From Chitinophagaceae bacterium (GTDB lineage: Bacteria > Bacteroidota > Bacteroidia > Chitinophagales > Chitinophagaceae): a DNA stretch of 5,407 nt. Made by a program: the position numbers and the translations under genes. Below are positions 1 to 5,026 of the stretch, piece by piece. How positions within the stretch are numbered: position 1 is the stretch's first letter; each line of letters begins with the position of its first letter. The notes below the pieces were generated by a model. That model was not told where the DNA came from and made no database searches. It worked only from the letters and a program-made list of their open reading frames with translations. Where the stretch lies: positions 1-5,407 of the forward strand of contig JAICHT010000245.1 in the NCBI GenBank assembly GCA_025924755.1, read 5' to 3'.

Positions 1-485
1 ATGATATTGACTGCTCAAATGGAAAAGCGCAGATATTGGTAAATGGTGGAATTAACTATGAATGGCAATATTCTAATACATTATCTGATACTCATTCTGC
101 CAATCCTACTGCAACACCATTGCAGACAACAACATATTTCGTTAAAGTATCTTCAGATAATGGTTGTAGTTTAAATGACAGTATAAGAATAAATGTGTTA
201 TCGAAGCCTGATTATGAATTTAATTTACCTTCTGCATTTACTCCAAATTATGATGGCAAAAATGATTGCTTTCGAGTAAAAGATTGGGGCACTATCAAGG
301 AATTTTCAATGTACATTTTTGATAGGTGGGGACAGAAAGTATTTTCGTCAACTAACGCATCTAATTGTTGGGATGGTACATTTAAGGGAGTAAATCAGCC
401 AACAGGTGTGTATGTTTATATTATAAAAGCCAACACGCTGTGTGGTGCTGTAAATAAAAAAGGCACTGTTACTCTAATCAGGTAA
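1..485 (+). CDS. 3' end of a secreted protein with a C-terminal CHU_C/type-B T9SS sorting domain (5' partial)
   Basis: The frame is open from base 3 with no stop, so the gene begins upstream; 160 residues are visible. The TTG at 36 is an internal Leu codon, not a start. Residues 1-66 look like the end of an Ig/PKD-like beta repeat (NYEW, then TTTYFVKVSSDNGC). Residues 75-160 match the gliding-motility-associated C-terminal domain (TIGR04131/CHU_C): LPSAFTPNYDGKND at 75-88, FDRWGQKVF at 106-114, CWDGTFKG at 122-129, PTGVYVY at 133-139 and a terminal KGTVTLIR. In Bacteroidota this domain directs large adhesins and enzymes through the type IX secretion system to the cell surface or medium. The C-terminus is complete, so the export signal is intact. 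What the passenger does cannot be told from here. The neighbour downstream converges on it and is not part of its operon. Confidence 0.93.
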   Translation, partial: DIDCSNGKAQILVNGGINYEWQYSNTLSDTHSANPTATPLQTTTYFVKVSSDNGCSLNDSIRINVLSKPDYEFNLPSAFTPNYDGKNDCFRVKDWGTIKEFSMYIFDRWGQKVFSSTNASNCWDGTFKGVNQPTGVYVYIIKANTLCGAVNKKGTVTLIR

Positions 486-493
486 ATCTATTC

Positions 494-521
494 TTTAAAC
501 TAATTCATTTGGTTAGTTAAA
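494..521 (+). terminator. weak AT-rich hairpin after the sorting-domain gene
   Basis: Nine bases after the TAA, TTTAA at 494-498 pairs with 517-521 and CTAA at 500-503 pairs with 513-516, with one bulged A at 499. Two G-U pairs (504-505 with 511-512) close a 5-nt loop. No T-run follows, so this is not a canonical intrinsic terminator. Its place just after a stop codon, between convergent genes, is the main reason to consider it. The rest of 522-714 is AT-rich and shows no convincing gene. Confidence 0.3.
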
Positions 522-714
522 TGATCTGAATATCCTTATACATATTTTATGGTTAAATTTTATTTTCCTCTTAGAGTAGGTTGTTTTTGTCTGGTTAAAA
601 ATTCTTTTTATTACATTGAAACTGTCATCAAACTGTTCTTTGTATTTATATAACTAGTAAAATTGTTTTCTTGTTATACATTATAAGTGCTGAATGTTAA
701 GTTTTATTCATTAG

Positions 715-1242
715 TTACTTGGCTGCAGGTATTCTTATATTTTGTGTGTGTGAATTGATATCTCCCTGTGTCCAATATTGATCAAATTTTAAGCTGCCAT
801 TTTTATACCGGATGTTATCCCATGTTATAACTGTAGGGCCGGGTACTGGAAATTGAACTGTATAGACAATCTTTGTGTTGTCTGCATTAGCAAAATCCCA
901 GGTTAAAGGACTTGAGTAACCATTTGGATCATAATATGCTCCTGTCTTATCGGAATGAAAAACAATATATTCCTGATCATAATTAATAGTATTGCTAGAA
1001 CCGCCCCTTGAGTAATATACTATTGATCCCCCTACAACACCTTGGTACTCTTGGAGCCTCCAGGGATTATCAGTTAATATTTCAGCAGATAGGGATGTGT
1101 CTTTTATTATTAGAGTATCCTTCTGCACTTTTACTAAAGTATCTATTATTGTTTTTTCTTTTGTACAAGATGTAATGCTTACTTGAAGAGAAGACAAAAA
1201 GACAATTATAGCTAAAGCAGATATGCTAAATATCTTTCCCAT
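715..1242 (-). CDS. putative lipoprotein with lipocalin-like features, unknown function
   Basis: I chose the ATG at 1242 (175 aa). A TTG at 1263 would add seven residues ahead of the signal peptide and would overlap the candidate promoter box. From the ATG, residues 1-25 form a signal peptide (MGKIF, then a hydrophobic stretch) ending in the lipobox ITSC with Cys26, so a lipid-anchored envelope protein is expected. The residues after Cys (TKEK) are not acid-rich, so I see no clear surface-export signal. Residues 30-52 are a linker with repeated DT units (IIDTLVKVQKDTLIIKDT), often seen in Bacteroidota lipoproteins. Residues 58-170 have the W...F..DGxG...W.F..NTKI pattern of small lipocalin-like beta barrels: NPWRLQEY, EYIVFHSDKTGAYYDPNG, LTWDFANADNTKIVY, LKFDQYW. 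This fold assignment is inference from pattern only. No ligand or pathway can be assigned. The upstream gene ends 105 bp away, so it is probably a separate transcription unit. Confidence 0.82.
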   Translation of the reverse strand: MGKIFSISALAIIVFLSSLQVSITSCTKEKTIIDTLVKVQKDTLIIKDTSLSAEILTDNPWRLQEYQGVVGGSIVYYSRGGSSNTINYDQEYIVFHSDKTGAYYDPNGYSSPLTWDFANADNTKIVYTVQFPVPGPTVITWDNIRYKNGSLKFDQYWTQGDINSHTQNIRIPAAK

Positions 1243-1328
1243 AAAGCTTGGAATTTGCGCCAAAATACAAAAGCTTTTATAACAAGCAAATTATGCAGCT
1301 AAAAAAACTCTTTAGTAATTAAAAGCTT
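1243..1328. repeat. three AAAGCTT motifs upstream of the lipoprotein gene
   Basis: AAAGCTT occurs at 1243-1249, 1270-1276 and 1322-1328. The first touches the ATG of the lipoprotein gene, the second lies between its candidate promoter boxes, and the third lies near the end of the gene upstream. I noticed no other copy of the core hexamer AAGCTT in the window. They could be regulator half-sites or chance. Confidence 0.25.
1260..1290 (-). promoter_or_regulatory. candidate Bacteroidota-type promoter of the lipoprotein gene
   Basis: Read on the minus strand, TTTG (1290-1287) lies 19 bp ahead of TATTTTGG (1267-1260). The second box matches TAnnTTTG at five of six fixed positions. Spacing and boxes fit the -33/-7 consensus described for Bacteroides and Flavobacterium. 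Transcription would begin about 10 nt before the ATG at 1242. The spacer holds the 10-bp palindrome AAAAGCTTTT (1269-1278). AT-rich DNA gives such matches by chance, so this is tentative. Confidence 0.35.
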
Positions 1329-1347
1329 AATATAGACAATTAATGAT

Positions 1348-2196
1348 CTATCTGATTTTGCCCAATTTTCCAGCTTTGAAGTCTAAGTAGCCTTTTGCCA
1401 GATATTTAATAAGTTGTAATTTGTTTTCACCATAAAGGAAATTATTTTTGATTCTATTGTATAATTCCATTTTCATTTCATCAAAACTTTCTTTAAACTG
1501 ACCATTGTATTTCGAACGCAGGTAAAAATAATTTCTTAATATATAATACATTCTTATTGGTGAATGTAATACTCTCGGTGTTTTTTCAAAACTTTTCAAT
1601 GATCGGTGATAGGAGACATTTCCTAAAGTATGATTTAAAAAAATATTTTCGAACTGAACAATCTTAAAATGATGCAAGTGCGCTCTTAAGCAGTATTCAT
1701 GATCAACTTTATCAATAAAGAGAAGCTCATCGAACCTTCCAATTGCAGAAAATAAGTTCAAATTAATAATACTGCCAGATGTAATCAGGTGTGGACATTC
1801 AATGGCTTTGCATGTTGTAGAGGCTAGTGACTTATCTTGAAACTGAACGCCAAACATAGCTGTTCTGTCTTTATCAAGGTAGTTCTCAATACAGTAAATG
1901 TAACCTGGAAAAAAACCTGGAAAAAAAGCTGAATCCTGGTCCATTGTGAGTAACCAATTGAAATTACCTTTGATAGCTAAATCGGCTGCCTGGTTGAGTC
2001 TCAGCGCTATACCCTTGTTTTCTCCATCATGTATATAAACCATCTTCTCAGTTAAAAAATCTTTTGAAAAGCTGGATACTTTCTCCGTATTATCAATAAT
2101 ATATACCTTTTCTAATGATCCGATGTAAGAATTTATTCTTTCAAAAATTTTTATGTCCGGATGGTAAAGAATAATAACACCAGCAATTTTTAGCAT
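1348..2196 (-). CDS. GT2 family glycosyltransferase, RfbF-like putative rhamnosyltransferase
   Basis: This 282-aa protein has the hallmarks of the RfbF-like branch of GT-A family 2, which transfers rhamnose or another sugar from dTDP/UDP donors in O-antigen synthesis. Seen in order: GVIILYHPD at 6-14 (first beta strand, nucleotide site), IIDNTE at 33-38, ENKGIALRLNQAADLA at 59-74, LLTMDQDS at 82-89 (the DQD is the metal-binding DxD-like motif), ITSGSIIN at 138-145, and FDELLFIDKVDHEYCLRA at 155-172 with the acidic residues of the acceptor/base region. SPIRMYYILRN at 212-222 is also typical of this family. There is no membrane segment, so it should act at the cytoplasmic face. Length is close to the family's usual size. 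The ATG follows the stop of the upstream methyltransferase after 1 nt (TAAaATG), which implies one operon and likely translational coupling. An exact FFPG duplication (91-98) sits just after DQDS. The exact donor and acceptor cannot be read from sequence. Confidence 0.9.
   Translation of the reverse strand: MLKIAGVIILYHPDIKIFERINSYIGSLEKVYIIDNTEKVSSFSKDFLTEKMVYIHDGENKGIALRLNQAADLAIKGNFNWLLTMDQDSAFFPGFFPGYIYCIENYLDKDRTAMFGVQFQDKSLASTTCKAIECPHLITSGSIINLNLFSAIGRFDELLFIDKVDHEYCLRAHLHHFKIVQFENIFLNHTLGNVSYHRSLKSFEKTPRVLHSPIRMYYILRNYFYLRSKYNGQFKESFDEMKMELYNRIKNNFLYGENKLQLIKYLAKGYLDFKAGKLGKIR
1904..1927. repeat. perfect 12-bp tandem duplication inside the RfbF-like GT gene
   Basis: CCTGGAAAAAAA occurs twice with no spacer (1904-1915 and 1916-1927, plus-strand reading). 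On the coding strand it gives FFPG-FFPG at residues 91-98, directly after the DQDSA motif. The unit is a multiple of three, so the frame is kept. Each copy contains an A7 run, a slippage-prone tract. Confidence 0.95.
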
Positions 2197-2197
2197 T

Positions 2198-2929
2198 TTA
2201 TTTGGGCTTGACTTTAGATTTCAATACTTTAAGTATTGACTTTTTTTGTCCGAAATCAGTAAAGTGGTGGGAAAGCGTTTCTTTTCCTTTGAAGGTATTA
2301 GATGGTGGCTGCATGGTTTGCTTTTCCAGGATTACCATACTATCGTAAAAGTGTACACCCTTTACATTTTTAGTTATATTATTAATATGCGGCTTTCCAC
2401 CTGTTTCATAATGCCATCCATGCAAATCATCTATAAAATTTTTTGCATATTCTATAAACGTCGACTTCTTTTTATAACCTCCATAATAGTCTTCCCAATA
2501 GGAGGTATGCGTATCCTCGCAAATGTACAATCCACCATCTTTTACATGGTCAAACAAAACTTCAAAAGTGGTAATTTGTTGTTTCATTGTATGGCCACCA
2601 TCATCAATTAAAATATCAACTGCTGGCACTTTTGACTTTAGCTCCGATAAAAATGTTTTGTCCTCCTGAGAGCCTATATATACAGTTGTATTTTTTTCTT
2701 CAAACTTTTTACATTCAGGATTTATATCCACACCGATGATTTTTGCATACGGTCCAAAATACTTCCGCCATTACTCTAAAGATCCACCATGAGCAATTCC
2801 AAATTCAAGTAACGTAATATCTTTGCCTCTGTATGCAGAAAAAAACTTCTCGTATACATCTAAATAATGAGCCCACTTATTAAGTAATCGTCCGGAATGA
2901 CTTTCGTATATTTCTATTAAACTTTCCAT
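2198..2929 (-). pseudogene. class I SAM-dependent methyltransferase broken by one in-frame TAA
   Basis: Reading from ATG 2929 gives 243 codon positions before the final TAA, the size expected for these enzymes, but codon 53 (2773-2771) is TAA. Both sides are in the same frame and join into one normal protein: LLEFGIAHGGSLE (40-52, SAM motif I), stop, WRKYFGPYAKIIGVDINPE (54-72, second strand with its acidic residue), DILIDDGGH (105-113), GGLYICEDTHTSYW (132-145). These motifs resemble sugar O-methyltransferases of the MycE/TylF-like or Methyltransf_24 kind, so methylation of a sugar in the surface glycan is likely; the subgroup is inference. Restart at the GTG at 2731 (Val67) would lack motif I, so the downstream piece alone should not work. 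A longer N-terminus to 2992 is possible but would overlap the divergent gene. A single change from CAA, AAA or GAA would create this stop. Sequencing error, true nonsense mutation and readthrough remain open. The RfbF-like GT follows after 1 nt and may suffer polarity. Confidence 0.85.
2221..2239. repeat. 9-bp inverted repeat near the 3' end of the methyltransferase gene
   Basis: TCAATACTT at 2221-2229 and AAGTATTGA at 2231-2239 are exact reverse complements around a single T. It lies within the last codons of the methyltransferase (SILKVLKS), about 24 nt before the ATG of the next gene on the minus strand. In RNA it could fold as an 8-bp stem with a 3-nt loop. No function is shown. Confidence 0.6.
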
Positions 2930-2940
2930 TAGTATTTTTG
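2911..2940 (+). promoter_or_regulatory. candidate promoter for the two plus-strand GT genes
   Basis: TATTTTTG at 2933-2940 is a perfect match to the Bacteroidota -7 box TAnnTTTG. TTTC at 2911-2914, 18 bp upstream, is a three-of-four match to the -33 TTTG. Transcription would start near 2947, about 11 nt before the ATG at 2958. The upstream half lies inside the 5' end of the divergent methyltransferase gene. Confidence 0.42.
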
Positions 2941-2946
2941 ATTTGG

Positions 2947-2954
2947 CAAATTTA
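2947..2954 (-). promoter_or_regulatory. candidate -7 box for the methyltransferase-GT operon
   Basis: On the minus strand 2954-2947 reads TAAATTTG, a perfect TAnnTTTG match, ending 17 nt before the ATG at 2929. No good TTTG is found 19-21 bp further upstream (2974-2979 reads only a partial match), so the assignment rests on one box and on position. Confidence 0.33.
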
Positions 2955-2957
2955 GCA

Positions 2958-3911
2958 ATGAATTCACTTATCCCACGTATTTCCATCTGCATACCGGCCT
3001 ATAAACGGCCGGAAAATATCGACCGGCTTTTACAGTCTATTGCTATTCAAACTTTTAAAAACTACGAAATTATTATTACTGACGATTCGCCGGACAACTC
3101 ACTACAACCTGTACTTCAAAAGTATGCACATCTGCCCATAATTTATTACAAAAACGAAAAAGCATTGGGTACGCCTGCTAATTGGAACTATGCCATATCA
3201 AAAGCAGCAGGCGAATGGATAAAGCTGATACACGATGATGACTGGTTTGCTTCGGATAAAAGCCTGGAAGTTTTTGCCGATGAAACCGCTAAGGGAAAAA
3301 AGTTTATTTTCTCTGCCTATAACAACGTGATAGAGAATACCCGGGATATTAAACCCATGTTTTTCCCAGCTACCTGGAAGAAGAAAATCATAGAGAACCC
3401 GCTGCTATTACTGCCCCGAAATGTGATTGGCCCGCCAAGCGTTACGTTAATGCACAAAAGCATTCATGAGCAATATGATACCAGTATGAAATGGCGGGTG
3501 GACATTGATTTTTATATACGGATTTTAAAGCAGGAAAAAGGGTACGCTTACATCAACGAAACTCTGATTAATGTAGGTGTAAGCAATACACAGGTTACAA
3601 ATTATTGTATAGATAAACCTGAAGTAGAACTGCCGGAAGGCTTGTTGTTGTTGATAAAATATGGTGTTAGGCCTTTGAAAAATATACAGGTATATGACGC
3701 CTGGTGGCGCATTATCCGTAATACTCATATAAGAAGCGTAGCACAATTGGAGCAATTTACGCCTTATCAGCAATGGCCTGTAGCAATCACTACAATGGTT
3801 AAACACCAGTCTAATATACCTTCTGCAGTATTAAAAACAGGCATATTGTCAAAAGCATTGATGACCGCATCTTATTTTTTAAATTTGAGGAATTTAAACG
3901 CGTTTAAATAA
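2958..3911 (+). CDS. GT2 family glycosyltransferase (WcaA/SpsA-like GT-A fold)
   Basis: I start at ATG 2958 (317 aa), because the TTG at 2943 would put the start upstream of the predicted transcription start. The N-terminal GT-A domain is clear: ISICIPAYKRPENI at 8-21, EIIITDDSPDNS at 37-48, GTPANWNYA at 71-79 (binding of the nucleotide sugar), KLIHDDDW at 89-96 with the metal-binding DxD at 93-95, and WRVDIDFYIRIL at 179-190, the region carrying the catalytic-base acids. No transmembrane helix is seen, so it probably works on a lipid-linked glycan at the inner face of the cytoplasmic membrane. Family 2 covers many donor sugars, and specificity cannot be read here. It is first in a two-gene plus-strand operon and diverges from the methyltransferase gene across 28 bp. 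Its DNA is richer in GC (about 39%) than the RfbF-like GT gene on the other side (about 32%). An 18-bp palindrome covers its last codons and stop. Confidence 0.9.
   Translation: MNSLIPRISICIPAYKRPENIDRLLQSIAIQTFKNYEIIITDDSPDNSLQPVLQKYAHLPIIYYKNEKALGTPANWNYAISKAAGEWIKLIHDDDWFASDKSLEVFADETAKGKKFIFSAYNNVIENTRDIKPMFFPATWKKKIIENPLLLLPRNVIGPPSVTLMHKSIHEQYDTSMKWRVDIDFYIRILKQEKGYAYINETLINVGVSNTQVTNYCIDKPEVELPEGLLLLIKYGVRPLKNIQVYDAWWRIIRNTHIRSVAQLEQFTPYQQWPVAITTMVKHQSNIPSAVLKTGILSKALMTASYFLNLRNLNAFK
3892..3909. repeat. 18-bp perfect palindrome at the GT-GT gene junction
   Basis: ATTTAAACGCGTTTAAAT is its own reverse complement, centred between 3900 and 3901. It covers the last codons (N-L-N-A-F-K) and the first base of the stop of the first GT gene and ends 8 nt before the TTG start of the second. 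As RNA it could form a 7-bp A/U stem with a CGCG loop; as DNA it could bind a dimeric protein. Confidence 0.85.
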
Positions 3912-3917
3912 CACATT

Positions 3918-4919
3918 TTGCTATCGGTTATCATCGTAAACTACCAGTCCGCACCACTCATACTCGGTTGTCTTCAATCGGTATATAAATATAATAACGC
4001 TGATTTATTTGAAGTTTTGGTAGTAGACAATGCCTCAAATGATAATAGTAAAGAGCTTATTACCGGTGAATTTCAACAGGTAAAGTGGATAGAGATGGGT
4101 TACAATGCCGGATTTGCACGGGCTAACAATGCAGGGATGCAGCGTGCATTAGGAACTATTTACCTGCTATTAAATCCCGATACGATAGCAATTGATAATT
4201 CTATAGAACAATGTTATCAACAATTATCTCTCAGTAATTATGTAGCTGCAGGCGTTCAGCTTTTAAATGAAGATGGTTCTTATCAAACATCCGGGAATTT
4301 TTTTATAAAAGGCGGTTTAAATCACCTGCTTCCCATACCATACTGGGGCAATTTCATAAGGTGGATGGGATATCAAACCAAAACCAAAGTGCCGGGAGTG
4401 GCGGCGGCTAAAGCTGTAGAAGAGGTAGACTGGATCAATGGCGCATTTTTAATGGTAAAAAGAAGCGCTGTTGAAAATGCGGGTATGATGGATGAAGATT
4501 TTTTTCTTTATTCGGAAGAGATCGAGTGGTGCAGCCGCCTGAAAAAAGCTGGATTACTTTGCATATTCGGTAATTTAAAAATGATCCATTTGCAGGGAGA
4601 AGCCATTAACAAAAATCAAAAGGCGGTTGATAAAGGATACCAGAATTTGTTTGATAAAAAAGGGCTTCAGCTAATGGTATCACATCATGTACGTATTCGA
4701 AAACAATATGGTACCGGTTGGTTCTTGTTTTTATTGCTGAATTATACCTGGGGCATCTTTATTTTTGCAGCCGGATCATTTATAATGAACCTAATTCATT
4801 TACGAAATCTATTTAAAGATCATACCAAAGTTTCCGCATATACTAAAAATGTACTACGGGTGTGGCAACTAACGCCAACGATCATACGAAAGAAGCCGCA
4901 TTTTTATAAAATGTTCTAA
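3918..4919 (+). CDS. GT2 family glycosyltransferase, WbbL-like putative rhamnosyltransferase
   Basis: The protein has 333 residues and is almost certainly started by TTG at 3918. The frame is closed by the previous gene's TAA six bases upstream, and the first in-frame ATG would remove the nucleotide-binding strands. Motifs of the WbbL-like GT2 branch: LSVIIVNYQSAP at 2-13, VLVVDNASNDNS at 33-44, GYNAGFARANNAGMQ at 61-75, LLLNPDT at 83-89 (the NPD takes the DxD place), VDWINGAFLMVKRSA at 170-184, DEDFFLYSEEIEWCSRLKKAG at 192-212 in two parts around the EE pair 200-201, and HLQGE at 224-228. Residues about 268-292 are one hydrophobic membrane segment, followed by a basic tail, as common in this branch, so the enzyme is probably membrane-anchored with its catalytic domain in the cytoplasm. 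Known relatives add rhamnose to lipid-linked O-antigen or arabinogalactan linkers; the sugar here is inference. It is co-transcribed with the GT upstream. Confidence 0.91.
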   Translation: MLSVIIVNYQSAPLILGCLQSVYKYNNADLFEVLVVDNASNDNSKELITGEFQQVKWIEMGYNAGFARANNAGMQRALGTIYLLLNPDTIAIDNSIEQCYQQLSLSNYVAAGVQLLNEDGSYQTSGNFFIKGGLNHLLPIPYWGNFIRWMGYQTKTKVPGVAAAKAVEEVDWINGAFLMVKRSAVENAGMMDEDFFLYSEEIEWCSRLKKAGLLCIFGNLKMIHLQGEAINKNQKAVDKGYQNLFDKKGLQLMVSHHVRIRKQYGTGWFLFLLLNYTWGIFIFAAGSFIMNLIHLRNLFKDHTKVSAYTKNVLRVWQLTPTIIRKKPHFYKMF

Positions 4920-4920
4920 T

Positions 4921-4953
4921 TACTGGCTTTGTATTTTGATACAGAAGCTGGTA
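4921..4953 (+). terminator. strong hairpin between convergent GT genes, possible terminator
   Basis: Two bases after the WbbL-like GT stop (TAA 4917-4919), 4921-4934 pairs with 4939-4953 around a TTTG loop. The stem has 14 pairs, three of them G-U, with a single bulged A at 4943. No T-run follows on either strand, so it is not a textbook intrinsic terminator. It lies between two convergent genes and could stop transcription or protect the mRNA 3' end. The rest of the gap to 5026 shows no gene. Confidence 0.45.
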
Positions 4954-5026
4954 CTACTATAGAGTTGGTGTTGCATCGCATTTCGTCCATCTCTGGTAAT
5001 ACTATGGTATAAAAATCTTGTAGGCT

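Noticed and set aside
549..653. 34-residue, Phe-rich hydrophobic open frame on the plus strand with an ATG
   Set aside because: It is short, has no ribosome-binding or promoter signal that I can see, and its hydrophobicity follows from T-rich DNA. Chance is the simpler reading.
1243..1263. TTG start for the lipoprotein, seven residues longer
   Set aside because: The extension precedes a good signal peptide that starts at the ATG, and it overlaps the candidate -7 box.
2246..2611. 121-codon open frame on the plus strand
   Set aside because: It lies wholly opposite the methyltransferase gene, whose motifs are clear. Its translation shows no domain pattern and is rich in residues expected from antisense AT-rich DNA.
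2198..2731. Downstream methyltransferase piece as an independent gene starting at the GTG at 2731
   Set aside because: That codon is Val67 of the conserved IGVDIN strand, and the piece lacks SAM motif I. It is better described as part of one interrupted gene.
2943..2957. TTG start for the first plus-strand GT, five residues longer
   Set aside because: The ATG at 2958 gives a normal GT2 N-terminus, and the TTG lies upstream of the predicted transcription start.
2930..2992. 21-residue N-terminal extension of the methyltransferase
   Set aside because: It would overlap the start of the divergent GT gene and remove the intergenic region. The ATG at 2929 gives a typical length and beginning.
3525..3806. 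93-codon open frame on the minus strand
   Set aside because: It is antisense to the well-supported GT2 gene at 2958-3911 and has no recognisable motif.
4938..5015. Short 24-codon frame on the minus strand in the convergent gap, position approximate
   Set aside because: It overlaps the hairpin, has no motif, and is the size expected by chance.
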